DNA of 64,000 nt, from NCBI RefSeq assembly GCF_023823685.1, contig NZ_JAMXBF010000011.1:62001-126000 (forward strand), given 5' to 3'. Below are positions 29,601 to 37,966 of this stretch, piece by piece. Each line of letters begins with the position of its first letter. Positions within the stretch are counted from its first letter, which is position 1. The stretch is from Pseudomonas subflava (GTDB lineage Bacteria; Pseudomonadota; Gammaproteobacteria; Pseudomonadales; Pseudomonadaceae). Made by a program: the position numbers and the translations under genes. The notes below the pieces were generated by a model. The model saw nothing but the letters and a program-made list of their open reading frames with translations, did not search any database and had not been told where the DNA came from.

Positions 29601-31556
29601 CAATACGGCATGGGCGAGGGCAAGACGGTGGTTGCCGCGCCGCTGGTGGCCGAGCTGTCGGCGCCGCGCTTCCTCGCCGGTGGCGACGAGACCAGCGTGG
29701 CCCTGGACCTGACCAACCTGTCCGGCGCCGCGCAGAAGCTCGACGTGCAGATCGAGGCCGAGGGCCAGCTGAGCCTGGCCGAGACGCCGTCCGGCTACAC
29801 CGCGCCGCTGCAGCTCGACCAGGCCCAGCGCACCACCCTGCGCATTCCGGTGCGCGCCGCCGGCGGCTACGGGGCCGGGGTGATCCGCGTCAGGGTCAAC
29901 GGCCTGAGCCTGCCGAACGAGAACCTGCCGGCGTTCAGCCGCGAGTGGCGCATCGGCGTGCGCTCGGCCTGGCCGGCGCAGCAGACCCGCCTGCGCAGCG
30001 TGCTGCAGGGCGACAGCTGGCCACTGCCGGCCGGCACCCTGGCGGCGTTCGAGCCGGCCGGGCGCGAGGCGCTGCTCAGCGTCTCCAGCCGTCCGCCACT
30101 GAACCTGGCCGAGCAGATCCAGGCGCTGAAGGCCTATCCCTACGGCTGCCTAGAGCAGACCACCAGCGGCCTGTACCCGTCGCTCTATGCCGACTCGGCC
30201 ACGCTCGAGAAGCTGGGCCTGGAAGGCGAGCCGGAGGAGCAGCGTCGCCGCTCCATGGAGATCGGCATCGAACGCCTGCTCGGCATGCAGCGCTACAACG
30301 GCAGCTTCGGCCTGTGGGGTTCGGACGGCGAGGAGGAGTTCTGGCTGACCGCCTATGTCACCGACTTCCTCCTGCGCGCCCGCGAACAGGGCTTCGCCGT
30401 GCCGCCGGAGGCGCTGGAGAAGGCCAACGAGCGCCTGCTGCGCTACCTGCAGGATCGCCACCTGATCGACGTCGGCTACAGCGACAACCTCGACCACACC
30501 CGCTTCGCCGTGCAGGCCTATGCCGGCCTGGTGCTGTCGCGCAGCCAGCAGGCGCCGCTCGGCAGCCTGCGCGCGCTGTACGACCGCCGCGGCGACGCCA
30601 AGTCCGGCCTGCCGCTGGTGCAGCTGGCCGTGGCGCTGCAGAAGATGGGCGACAAGCCGCGCGCCGACGAGGCCCTGGCCCTGGGCCTGGGGCTCGGCCG
30701 TCAGCGGCGCGAGTGGCTGGCCGACTACGGCAGCCCGCTGCGCGACCAGGCGCTGATCTACGCCCTGCTGGAGGAGAACGGCCTGGCCGCCGCCCGCCGC
30801 GATGAGCTGCTGTTCAGCCTGGCCGAGGAGCGCTCCGTGCAGGAATACCTGTCGACCCAGGAGCGCAACGCCCTGTTCCTCGCCGGTCGCGGCCTGATCA
30901 AGACCCCGGAGAAGAACTGGAGCGCCACCCTCAGCAGCGGCGGCCAAACCCGCGAGCTGAGCAACGGCCAGCCGGCGATCAAGCTGGACGGTGCCCTGCT
31001 GAGCGAACCGCTGAGCCTGAGCAGCGGTTTCGAGGACAAGCTCTACCAGCAGCTGACCATCTCCGGCTACCCGACCCAGGCGCCGCAGCCGCGCAGCAAC
31101 AACCTCAGCATCGAGCGCGGCTTCTATGGCCTGGACGGTCGCCCGCTGGACCTGAACGGCCTGGCCAGCGGCCAACTGGTGCTGGTGCACCTGGCGGTGC
31201 GCGCCGAGGAGCGGGTGCCGGACGCCCTGGTGGTGGACCTGCTGCCGGCCGGCCTGGAGCTGGAGAACCAGAACCTGGCGCAGAGCGCCGCCAGCCTGGA
31301 CGACGCCAGCAGCGCGGTGAGGGAGTGGCAGAAGTCGATGCAGAACGCCGCCATCAAGCACCAGGAGTTCCGCGACGACCGCTTCGTCGCCGCCGTCGAC
31401 ATCAACGGCTACGACGCCACCCACCTGCTGTACCTGGCCCGCGCCGTCACCCCCGGTAGCTACCGCGTGCCGCCGCCGCAGGTCGAGTCGATGTATCGCC
31501 CGGCCTGGAATGCGGTGGGTGCGACACCGGCGAGGTTGGTGGTCAACGAGCGCTGA
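26643..31556 (+). CDS. yfhM: Bacterial alpha-2-macroglobulin lipoprotein (YfhM-like)
   Basis: 1637 residues. The lipoprotein signal peptide ends in the lipobox LLSAC (Cys18); no Asp follows at +2 of a strict avoidance type other than the CDSS sequence, so membrane placement should be checked. MG domains fill the N-terminal half; the thioester motif is intact as Cys1169-Leu-Glu-Gln1172 in PYGCLEQTTSGLYPS, followed by the helical thioester domain (YNGSFGLWGSDGEEEFWLTA). Family members trap invading proteases in the periplasm and are usually encoded beside pbpC, whose product repairs peptidoglycan. Here pbpC is 1.25 kb downstream, behind a REP-flanked transposase gene. Length is close to E. coli YfhM (about 1650). 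Confidence 0.96.
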   Translation: MTYKGLFLAAALALLSACDSSTPDTPAPRPAEPAAQQQADAPKPALDKAALSKRYAGRELTVADASETQLDGASTLSVSFSVPLDPEQDFAAKLHLVDKKTGKVDGAWELSDNLMELRLRHLEPQRSLVLSVDRGLRAINGSELAAEYSATLDTRDLQPTVGFASRGSLLPTRLAEGLPVIALNVDKVNVEFFRIKQESLPNFLAQWGRSSNLDTWQSRELLPMAELVYTGRFDLNPARNTRETLLLPIAGLEPFKQPGVYLAVMRQAGTYNYSQPATLFTLSDIGLSVHRYRGRLDLFTQALEGGKALSGVTVELLGDKGQVLAEAKTDAEGHAELPLVDRAALVIARQDEQTSLLDLSRPALDLAEFDIAGAVANPLQFFVFGPRDLYRPGELVLLNALLRDADGRAVKPQPVNVEVRRPDEQVSRKFVWEPGDNGLYQYKLQLAGEAPTGRWQLLFDFGGGRQQIYEFLVEDFLPERLALELKGSDTPLAPSDEARFRVEGRYLYGAPAAGNRLTGQVYVRPLREAVEALPGYQFGSVTEEELSQDMELEETSLDADGKATVGVENRWAEAKSPLQLILQASLQESGGRPITRRLVQPVWPAERLPGLRGLFDGEEVDADSMAEFEVLLADPAGNKLASDELRVRLIRERRDYYWSFSESEGWNYHYNEKFLNLGEESIKVAAGGTAKIGFPVEWGPYRVEVTDPGTGLTSSLRFWAGYSWQDNTEGGAVRPDQVKLALDKPAYAAGDTAKVTVTPPAGGSGYLMVESSDGPLWWEEIEVPAEGASFDVPLADDWARHDLYVSALVIRPGERKAGATPKRAVGLLHLPFDRAPRKLQVNLTAPEKMRPQQPLKVKVQAKNADGSVPQKVNVLVAAVDVGILNITEYKTPDPFAELFGRKAYGADQLDVYGQLIEAGQGRVATLAFGGDAALAKGGKRPDTSVTIVALQSVPIELNAQGEGDVSLDIPDFNGELRLMAQAWTDEQYGMGEGKTVVAAPLVAELSAPRFLAGGDETSVALDLTNLSGAAQKLDVQIEAEGQLSLAETPSGYTAPLQLDQAQRTTLRIPVRAAGGYGAGVIRVRVNGLSLPNENLPAFSREWRIGVRSAWPAQQTRLRSVLQGDSWPLPAGTLAAFEPAGREALLSVSSRPPLNLAEQIQALKAYPYGCLEQTTSGLYPSLYADSATLEKLGLEGEPEEQRRRSMEIGIERLLGMQRYNGSFGLWGSDGEEEFWLTAYVTDFLLRAREQGFAVPPEALEKANERLLRYLQDRHLIDVGYSDNLDHTRFAVQAYAGLVLSRSQQAPLGSLRALYDRRGDAKSGLPLVQLAVALQKMGDKPRADEALALGLGLGRQRREWLADYGSPLRDQALIYALLEENGLAAARRDELLFSLAEERSVQEYLSTQERNALFLAGRGLIKTPEKNWSATLSSGGQTRELSNGQPAIKLDGALLSEPLSLSSGFEDKLYQQLTISGYPTQAPQPRSNNLSIERGFYGLDGRPLDLNGLASGQLVLVHLAVRAEERVPDALVVDLLPAGLELENQNLAQSAASLDDASSAVREWQKSMQNAAIKHQEFRDDRFVAAVDINGYDATHLLYLARAVTPGSYRVPPPQVESMYRPAWNAVGATPARLVVNER

Positions 31557-31566
31557 TTGGCGTTTT

Positions 31567-31674
31567 CCCGGATTTCATCCGGGCTACAAGCCGTGGCCCG
31601 GGTGAAGTTGGGCGGGTTCGCGCATGAACCTCTAGGGAGCAACGGGCTGCCGTAGCCCGGATGAAATCCGGGGG
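31567..31674. repeat. Inverted REP pair upstream of the RAYT gene
   Basis: CCCGGATTTCATCCGGGCTAC at 31567-31587 in one direction and its inverse, GTAGCCCGGATGAAATCCGGG, at 31652-31672, with about 65 bases between. Both cores are palindromic. A third copy follows the gene at 32257. Confidence 0.92.
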
Positions 31675-31721
31675 CGTCCGCGCGCGAACCACCTCATAGC
31701 ATCAGACATGGAGGTCTGGTC

Positions 31722-32249
31722 GTGGTGAGTTATCGACGCGCCAGAGTTGAAGGCGCCTGTTACTTCCTGACTCTCGCTTTGCGGAACCGATCACGGGATT
31801 GGCTGGTGCGTTACGCGGAGGAACTACGGAGATCGTTGCGGCGGACAATGCAGGAGCGACCATTCGACATGCCCGCAGCGGTTGTACTGCCCGAACACCT
31901 GCATCTGCTAATGATTCTGCCGGGTGGTGATGCCGATTATTCGTCGAGGGTTCGCCGCATGAAGTCGTTGTTTGTTGGCGAGCTGAAGGCTAACGGGGCT
32001 CCGCTCAGATTCAACGCCAGGCGAGAGGCAGATGTCTGGCAGCGGCGCTTCTGGGAGCACTTGATTCGCGATGAGGCGGATTTTGCTGCCCATGTGGACT
32101 ACATCCATGCCAATCCGCTCAAGCACGGGTTGGTCGAGCGGGTAAGCGACTGGCCGTTGTCCAGCTTTCATCGTTATGTGCAGCGGGGGCTGTTGCCAGT
32201 CGATTGGGCTGGTGAGGGTGCAGCTTCCGTCAACAGGGCCGGAGAGTGA
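31722..32249 (+). mobile_element. RAYT: REP-associated tyrosine transposase gene (IS200/IS605-like TnpA)
   Basis: 175 residues from a GTG with GGAGG seven bases upstream. The HUH-type motif is present (LPEHLHLLMIL, His-Leu-His), and the C-terminal part carries the family pattern with the likely catalytic Tyr in HVDYIHANPLKHGLVERV and a closing DWPLSSFHRYV. RAYTs are single-copy, apparently domesticated transposases that cut and spread the REP elements beside them. REPs of one family lie on both sides (31567, 31652, 32257). By eye its GC content is lower than that of its neighbours, in line with separate ancestry. It lies between the A2M gene and pbpC. Confidence 0.93.
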
Positions 32250-32256
32250 GGGCAGA

Positions 32257-32277
32257 CCCGGATTTCATCCGGGCTAC
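32257..32277. repeat. REP element downstream of the RAYT gene
   Basis: CCCGGATTTCATCCGGGCTAC, identical to the copy at 31567 and in the same orientation, eight bases past the RAYT stop. Confidence 0.92.
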
Positions 32278-32350
32278 AGTCTGCGCGGATGGAGAGTGAT
32301 GCAGTCGCAAACAAGTCGGCCATTTCTACAGAGCCGTCGATTGAAGTCAC

Positions 32351-32375
32351 CCCTCGCCCACGTGTGGGAGAGGGG
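32351..32375. repeat. Imperfect palindrome of another repeat type
   Basis: CCCTCGCCCAC faces GTGTGGGAGAGGGG with one mismatch, followed by G-rich sequence (CGGGGGAGAGGG). It resembles the CCCTC...GAGGG type of short intergenic repeat seen in many pseudomonads; only one copy was noticed here. Confidence 0.45.
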
Positions 32376-32432
32376 CGGGGGAGAGGGAAGGAGGTGAGAA
32401 GGCGCAATGGGTCGAGAAAACTACCCAAGCCC

Positions 32433-32726
32433 TCACCCAATCAACAAACTCAACGTCCACAATGCCAGCAGCAGTACGATCAGCCCCCAGATGATCGAGC
32501 CGCGGAGGAAGGCACGAACGGCGCCGACCAGTAACAGCAGACCGATGATCAGCACCAGGATGCTGACCCAGTTCGGGTCCATCCCCAGCGAACGGGACAG
32601 GCCGTCGATGAAGTTGGCGCCGGCCTGGCCGATCATGCGAAAGAAGCCGGTCAGGGCCTCGACCAGGACACGAATGAAGTTGCCCAGTATTTCGCCGAGC
32701 CGCTCGAAGAAGCTCTCAGTATCCAT
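32433..32726 (-). CDS. Small two-helix membrane protein of unknown function
   Basis: 97 residues starting MDTESFFERLGEILGNFIRV; AAGGA stands close before the ATG. The N-terminal half looks amphipathic (FIRVLVEALTGFFRMIG); the C-terminal half holds two hydrophobic helices (WVSILVLIIGLLLLVGAVRA and SIIWGLIVLLLALWTLSLLI). I do not recognise a family. It is divergent from pbpC, with 78 bases between the start codons. Confidence 0.75.
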   Translation of the reverse strand: MDTESFFERLGEILGNFIRVLVEALTGFFRMIGQAGANFIDGLSRSLGMDPNWVSILVLIIGLLLLVGAVRAFLRGSIIWGLIVLLLALWTLSLLIG

Positions 32727-32804
32727 AGATCCTTCCTTATGCGCTGATCCTCCAGCTTGGGCTGCGCTTGGGCGAGCCGAGTTCCATCGGCGTGGTCCGC
32801 GTTC

Positions 32805-35147
32805 ATGAAGGCGCCGTCGACGCTACGCGCGTTGCGCAGGCCCTGGTTGTGGGTGCCGTTGCTCCTGCTGGCGCTGCTCTGGGGCGCCGACCGGCTGTTC
32901 CCGCTGCCGCTGCCCGAGGACGGCCTGGCCCGGGTGGTGCTCGCCGAGGACGGCACGCCGCTGTGGCGCTTCGCCGATGCCGAGGGCGTGTGGCGCTATC
33001 CGGTGACGCCGGAAGAGGTGTCGCCCTATTACCTCGAGGCGCTGCTGACCTACGAGGACCGCTGGTTCCGTGCGCACCCCGGGGTCAATCCGCTGGCGCT
33101 GGTGCGCGCCGCCTGGCAGAACCTGGCCGGCGGGCGCGTGGTGTCCGGCGGCAGCACCCTGTCGATGCAAGTGGCACGCCTGCTCGATCCGCATCAGCGC
33201 AGCCTCGGCGGCAAGTTCAAGCAGCTGTGGCGCACCCTGCAGCTGGAGTGGCACCTGTCCAAGGACGAGATCCTCACGCTGTATCTCAATCGTGCGCCCT
33301 TCGGCGGCACCCTGCAGGGCGTGGCGGCGGCCAGCTGGGCCTACCTCGGCAAACCGCCCAGCCAGCTGACCCGCGCCGAGGCGGCGCTGCTCGCCGTGCT
33401 GCCCCAGGCGCCCAGCCGGCTGCGCCCGGATCGTCACCCGGAACGCGCCCAGGCCGCGCGGGACAAGGTGCTACAGCGCCTGGCCCGGTTCGAAGTGTGG
33501 ACGCCCACCACCGTGGACGAGGCGCTGCAGGAGCCGGTGCTGCTGGCGCCGCGCCAGGAGCCGAGTCTGGCACCGCTGCTGGCGCGACGGCTGAACGTGG
33601 CGGGCAGCCCGCCGCTGATCCGCACCACCCTCGACGCCAGCCTGCAGCGGCGCCTGGAAGACCTGCTGCTGGGCTGGCGCGCGCGCCTGCCCGAGCGCAC
33701 CTCGGCGGCCATCCTGGTGGTGGACGGCGAGAGCATGGCGGTGCGCGCCTACCTGGGTTCGCTGGACGTGGGCGACGAGCGCCGCTTCGGCCACGTCGAC
33801 ATGATCCGTGCCCAGCGCTCGCCCGGCTCGACCCTCAAACCCTTCCTCTACGGCCTGGCCATGGACGCCGGACTGATCCATTCCGAGTCGCTGCTGCAGG
33901 ACGTGCCGCGGCGCTACGGCGACTACCGCCCGGGCAACTTCGCCGCCGGCTTCACCGGCCCGGTGTCGGCCAGCGAGGCCCTGGCCACCTCGCTCAACCT
34001 GCCCGCGGTGCAGCTGCTCGAGGCCTACGGGCCGAAGCGCTTCGCCGGCGAGCTGCGGGGTGCCGGCGTGCCGCTGGCACTGCCGGCCGGCGCCGAGCCG
34101 AACCTGGCGCTGATCCTCGGCGGCGCCGGCAGTCGCCTGGAGGAGCTGGTGGCCGGCTACAGCGCGTTCGCCCGCGGCGGCATGGCCGCGCGACCGCGCC
34201 TGCAGCCGCAGGACGCGCTGTACGAACGGCGCCTGCTCTCGCCGGGGGCGGCCTGGGTGGTGCGGCGCATTCTTTCCGGCCAGGCTCGGCCGGACCGCGA
34301 TCCGCGGGCCGAGCTGGTGCAGCGCCCGGTGCTGGCCTGGAAGACCGGCACCAGCTACGGCTTTCGCGATGCCTGGGCCGTCGGCGTCGGCCCGCGGCAC
34401 CTGATCGGGGTGTGGATCGGCCGGCCGGACGGCACCCCGGTGCCCGGCCAGTTCGGCCTGGCCTCGGCCGCGCCGCTGCTGCTGCAGGTGCACGATCTGC
34501 TGGTCAACCGCGACCTCCAGCGTGGCCTGGCGCCACCGGTGCAGGACGTGCCGGCGAGTGTCGGCGTGGCCGCCATCTGCTGGCCGCTGGGCCAGGAACT
34601 GGCGCGCGACGATCCCAATTGCCGGCGCCAGCGCTTCGCCTGGACCCTCGACGGCACCGTGCCGCCGACCCTGCAGGCCGCCGATCAGCCGCTCGGCCTC
34701 GGTCTGATCCAGCGCCTCTCGCTGGATGCCGACAACCTCCAGGTGGCGGCCCATTGCGCCGGCGCGCACGAGGTGCAGGTGGCGCTGTGGCCGGCGCCGC
34801 TGGAGCCCTGGCTGCCGCGACGCGAGCGGCGCAGCGCGCGACTGCCGGCGGCTTCCACCGAATGCCCGCCGACGCTGCCGCCGCCGGCCGCGCCGCTGTC
34901 GATCGTCGGCGTACGCGACGGCGACAGTCTGCGCCGCCCGGCCAACAGCGCCAGGCCCTTGCGCCTGGAGCTGTCGGCCCTGGGCGGCGGTGGCACGCGC
35001 TGGTGGTTCCTCGACGGCGAACCGATTGCCGAGAGCCAGCCGGGGGAGAGCATCGAGCAGAACTTGTCGGCGGCCGGCGTGCACCAGCTGAGCCTGCTGG
35101 ATCAGTCCGGGGCGACGGCGCGGGTGGAGTTCCGCATCACCGAGTGA
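32805..35147 (+). CDS. pbpC: Penicillin-binding protein 1C
   Basis: 780 residues from MKAPSTLRALRRPWLW; the Shine-Dalgarno is weak and a TTG at 32757 is an alternative. A short cytoplasmic tail and one membrane helix (LWVPLLLLALLWGADRLF) lead to the GT51 transglycosylase domain (catalytic Glu84 in TYEDRWFRAHPGVNP; GGSTLSMQVARLL), the transpeptidase (Ser342-Thr-Leu-Lys345, ATSLN, Lys513-Thr-Gly) and a C-terminal BiPBP_C domain. All catalytic motifs are intact. PBP1C is thought to act in peptidoglycan repair with the A2M protein. It converges on the GGDEF gene, ten bases apart. Confidence 0.95.
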   Translation: MKAPSTLRALRRPWLWVPLLLLALLWGADRLFPLPLPEDGLARVVLAEDGTPLWRFADAEGVWRYPVTPEEVSPYYLEALLTYEDRWFRAHPGVNPLALVRAAWQNLAGGRVVSGGSTLSMQVARLLDPHQRSLGGKFKQLWRTLQLEWHLSKDEILTLYLNRAPFGGTLQGVAAASWAYLGKPPSQLTRAEAALLAVLPQAPSRLRPDRHPERAQAARDKVLQRLARFEVWTPTTVDEALQEPVLLAPRQEPSLAPLLARRLNVAGSPPLIRTTLDASLQRRLEDLLLGWRARLPERTSAAILVVDGESMAVRAYLGSLDVGDERRFGHVDMIRAQRSPGSTLKPFLYGLAMDAGLIHSESLLQDVPRRYGDYRPGNFAAGFTGPVSASEALATSLNLPAVQLLEAYGPKRFAGELRGAGVPLALPAGAEPNLALILGGAGSRLEELVAGYSAFARGGMAARPRLQPQDALYERRLLSPGAAWVVRRILSGQARPDRDPRAELVQRPVLAWKTGTSYGFRDAWAVGVGPRHLIGVWIGRPDGTPVPGQFGLASAAPLLLQVHDLLVNRDLQRGLAPPVQDVPASVGVAAICWPLGQELARDDPNCRRQRFAWTLDGTVPPTLQAADQPLGLGLIQRLSLDADNLQVAAHCAGAHEVQVALWPAPLEPWLPRRERRSARLPAASTECPPTLPPPAAPLSIVGVRDGDSLRRPANSARPLRLELSALGGGGTRWWFLDGEPIAESQPGESIEQNLSAAGVHQLSLLDQSGATARVEFRITE

Positions 35148-35157
35148 GGCGTCCGCG

Positions 35158-36288
35158 TCAGGCCGGGGCGGCCAGGGCCAGGCGGTCGCGGCCCTCGCTC
35201 TTGGCCCGGTAGAGCGCGTCGTCGACGCGCTTGAAGAACGCTTCGGGGCTGTCGTCGCGGGCCGGGTCGAAGCTGCCGACGCCCAGGCTGGCGGTGATCG
35301 GCAGGCGCCGGCCGTGCAGCTCGCAGCCGTCGCTGGCCAATTCCGCGCGGAAGCGTTCGGCCAGCGCGCTGGCTTCGTCCAGTGTGGCGCCGGGCATCAG
35401 CACGCCGAATTCCTCGCCGCCGAGACGCAGCAGGGCGTCGCTCTCGCGGCGGAACACCCGACGCATGCGCTCGGCGAAATCGCTCAGGCAGGCGTCGCCG
35501 CTGCTGTGGCCGTGCTCGTCGTTGATGCGCTTGAAAAAGTCGATGTCCAGCAGCACCAGCGACAGCGGCGTGCCCTGGCGCCGGGCGCTGGCGACCATGG
35601 ACGGGAACAGGCCGTTGAACTGCAGACGGTTGCCCAGCTGGGTCAGGCTGTCGGTGCGGCTGAGCTGGTCGAAGCGCTCGCGCTGGTCGACCAGTTGCTG
35701 TTCCATGGCCAGGGTGGCGTGGTATTCGCGGTGGCTGCGGGTGAGCGCCAGCAGCAGGTAGCTCAGGTAGAAACCGAGGGTCACCGCCAGCGCCTCCTGG
35801 CTCGCCCACTGGCTGGCCAGGGCGACCAGCCCCGGGGCGTACAGTAGCAGGATGGCCGTCACGCAGCGGGCCTTGCGCATGGGGAAGTTGAACGCCATGG
35901 CGGTGCTGAAGGCCACGGTGCTGAGGGTGGCGATCATCCGCGACGGGGCGAATTCGGGGTGCAGCAACACCCAGGCGTGGGTCAGGCCCCAGCCCAGGCT
36001 GGTGGTGAGGATCAGTGCCCAGTGGCGGTCGATCCACTGGCGCAGGCAACCGTCGCTCTGCTGCGGTGGCAGGCGGTGCAGCCAGCGCAGGGCCAGCATG
36101 GCGGCGAAGAACAGGCTGCCCAGCGTGCCGAGCAGCGGCATGGCGGCGGGCGCGGCGGAGAAGCCCCAGGTCAGCAGCCAGGCCAGCAGGTAGTAGATGC
36201 CGCCGAGCCGGGTGCGGACGCGGGTGTCCTGGCTTTCCCGGAGAAGTGCGAAGGAGGCGTTGCGGGGGAATGACGAATCGGGGGCCAT
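35158..36288 (-). CDS. Membrane-bound diguanylate cyclase
   Basis: 376 residues. Five or six membrane helices (about residues 30-185; YYLLAWLLTWGFSAAPAAM, WALILTTSLGWGLTHAWVLL, ALAVTLGFYLSYLLLAL) are followed by a short coiled linker and a GGDEF domain with LLDIDFFKRINDEHGH, active GGEEF and the I-site RESD five residues before it. All residues needed for cyclic-di-GMP synthesis and product inhibition are present. The sensory membrane region is unlike the named MASE types as far as I can tell. The gene converges on pbpC. Confidence 0.93.
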   Translation of the reverse strand: MAPDSSFPRNASFALLRESQDTRVRTRLGGIYYLLAWLLTWGFSAAPAAMPLLGTLGSLFFAAMLALRWLHRLPPQQSDGCLRQWIDRHWALILTTSLGWGLTHAWVLLHPEFAPSRMIATLSTVAFSTAMAFNFPMRKARCVTAILLLYAPGLVALASQWASQEALAVTLGFYLSYLLLALTRSHREYHATLAMEQQLVDQRERFDQLSRTDSLTQLGNRLQFNGLFPSMVASARRQGTPLSLVLLDIDFFKRINDEHGHSSGDACLSDFAERMRRVFRRESDALLRLGGEEFGVLMPGATLDEASALAERFRAELASDGCELHGRRLPITASLGVGSFDPARDDSPEAFFKRVDDALYRAKSEGRDRLALAAPA

Positions 36289-36358
36289 GTGCGGTGATCA
36301 CAAATGCGGCATGTTGCCAGCATAGCGCCGCCCTCCGGCCGAGAAAAGCAAAGTGCCA

Positions 36359-36802
36359 TCACCCGCGACGAATGAGCCAGACGCCCCCGATGATCAGCGC
36401 CAGGCCGGCGGCCTTGCCCGCGGTGAGGGGCGCCTCGCGAAAACCGGCCCAGCCGTTGTGGTCCAGCAGCAGCGCCATGCCCAGCTGCCCGGCCAATACC
36501 AGCACCATGAACAGCAGCGCGCCGATGCGCGGGCCGGCGAAGGCCGCGGTGGCGATGAAGAAGGCGCCGAGCAGGCCACCGCTCCAGTGCCACCAGGACA
36601 AGCCCTTGAGAGCGGCGAAGCCGCTGACCTCGCGCTGGGCCAGGACGATGATCAGCAGGGCCAGTGTGCCGACCAGGAACGACACCAGGGCGGCGGCCAT
36701 GACGCTGGAGAGGTGTTTAGCCAGTTGGCCGTTGATGCCGGCCTGCAGCGGCATCACGGCGCCGGCGAGCAGGGGCAGGGCGAGTAGCCACCAGTTGGGC
36801 AT
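36359..36802 (-). CDS. DMT-type transporter, YdcZ/DUF606 family
   Basis: 147 residues from MPNWWLLALPLLAGAVMPLQ, with GGAGA upstream. Five helices are visible, with the family signature GINGQLAKHLSSVMAAALVS near the start and GWAGF...GLALIIGGVWLIRR at the end. These half-size transporters usually work as dimers; the substrate is unknown. It lies between the GGDEF gene and the GNAT gene on the same strand with its own small gaps (70 and 55 bases). Confidence 0.92.
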   Translation of the reverse strand: MPNWWLLALPLLAGAVMPLQAGINGQLAKHLSSVMAAALVSFLVGTLALLIIVLAQREVSGFAALKGLSWWHWSGGLLGAFFIATAAFAGPRIGALLFMVLVLAGQLGMALLLDHNGWAGFREAPLTAGKAAGLALIIGGVWLIRRG

Positions 36803-36857
36803 GGCGGTCTCCTGAGGAAAAACGGGGCGGACATTATGCGCTTTGCTGTCCTGATGG

Positions 36858-37346
36858 TCAGGTTCGCAGGCGCTTGGTGAGCTGCAGCAACGCGACTCGC
36901 CGCTCGCCGCGACGGCGTTCCACCAGGCCGCACGGCTGGTAGCCGAGGCGGGCGTACAGCAGCAGGCCGGCGGTGTTGTCACAGAAGCAGGCGACGCGCA
37001 GTTCGCGGGCGTCGAAGTCGTCCAACGCCTGCCGCTCCATGGCCTCCACCAGATAGCTGGCCACGCCGCGGCCACGGGCCCAGGGCGCGATCATCAGGTT
37101 GCCGAGGGCGCAGTAGTCGCCGGGCTCGCTCTGGTAGAAGTTGGCGAAGCCGGCGGAGCGACCTTCGAGCAGCGCCAGGGTGTTGCCGCGTCGCTCGGCG
37201 TGGGCCGCCGCCAGCTGCTCGCGGGTCAGCGGCCAGTCGGCGCGGGGAAAGGCATAGAAGAGTTCGTCGGCGCTGCTCGCGAAGCGCAGCACCTCGTCGA
37301 GGTCATCGGCCAGTGCCGGCCGGTGGTCGAGCCCGGGTGCGCTCAT
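36858..37346 (-). CDS. GNAT family N-acetyltransferase
   Basis: 162 residues from MSAPGLDHRPALADDLDEVL; the ATGA start overlaps the stop of the DUF4136 gene by four bases. The acetyl-CoA binding motif is visible (LMIAPWARGRGVASYLVEAM, a QxxGxG/A-type loop), followed by the C-terminal GNAT strand (VACFCDNTAGLLLYARLGYQ). The acceptor substrate cannot be inferred. Confidence 0.92.
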   Translation of the reverse strand: MSAPGLDHRPALADDLDEVLRFASSADELFYAFPRADWPLTREQLAAAHAERRGNTLALLEGRSAGFANFYQSEPGDYCALGNLMIAPWARGRGVASYLVEAMERQALDDFDARELRVACFCDNTAGLLLYARLGYQPCGLVERRRGERRVALLQLTKRLRT

Positions 37347-37903
37347 TGCGGCGGGTACTGGCCCAGCACCTGGGCCACCGTCTCGCGGATCGCCGTTTCG
37401 CGTTCGCTCGGGCTCGGCGGCGACTGGCGCATGATCTGCTCGGCGCTGCCGCGCCAGACCAGCTTGCCGTCCTTGCCGTCGAACAGGTCGATCTGGATGG
37501 TGGCCACCTTGTAGTCCACCGTGCGGGTCTCGGTGTACATCGGCCCGCCCCAATAGCCCCCCCAGTAACCGCCCCAATAGCCGCCGTAGTTGGTGCTGAC
37601 CTGATCCTGGCGCTGGTCGACGATCAACCAGGCCTGCACCTTGAGGTCGGCGCTGCCACCGGCCTGGGCCGGACGCAGGCCGCGCTGGTCGAGCTGCTGG
37701 CCGACGGCGTCGCGGATGCGCTGCTCGGTGAGGTCGCTCTTGATCCGCGGATCGTCCGGGCGGTACTGCAGGGCCGGCGCCTGCCAGCTCCAGCTGCGGT
37801 AGGCGGCGAAGTCGCGGCTGGCGTCGAAATCGCGCTCGACGCGCGACGTCTGGCAGGCGGCGAGGATCAGCAGGAACGGGATCAGCAACAGGCGCGGGGA
37901 CAT
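37343..37903 (-). CDS. DUF4136 lipoprotein with YWGG repeats
   Basis: 186 residues. The signal peptide ends at LAAC (Cys17). The DUF4136 domain follows (DFAAYRSWSW, QLDQRGLRPA, ADLKVQAWLIVDQR), interrupted at 106-120 by a triple YWGG repeat (NYGGYWGGYWGGYWGGPMY). A closing segment reads IQIDLFDGKDGKLVWRGSA. Function unknown; such proteins are thought to sit at the cell envelope. It is a paralogue of the next gene upstream and overlaps the GNAT gene. Confidence 0.9.
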   Translation of the reverse strand: MSPRLLLIPFLLILAACQTSRVERDFDASRDFAAYRSWSWQAPALQYRPDDPRIKSDLTEQRIRDAVGQQLDQRGLRPAQAGGSADLKVQAWLIVDQRQDQVSTNYGGYWGGYWGGYWGGPMYTETRTVDYKVATIQIDLFDGKDGKLVWRGSAEQIMRQSPPSPSERETAIRETVAQVLGQYPPQ

Positions 37904-37966
37904 GGTGAAACCTCCGTGATAGAGCCTCTATCCAACTCCAGTTCGGCCGGATCGGCAAGCCATGGC

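Noticed and set aside
26550..29603. A reading frame of about 1000 codons on the minus strand opposite the alpha-2-macroglobulin gene
   Set aside because: Same reasons: an antisense shadow produced by high third-position GC.
31557..32300. A composite insertion sequence with target-site duplication around the RAYT gene
   Set aside because: No direct duplication or terminal inverted repeat typical of DDE elements was found; RAYTs do not use them.
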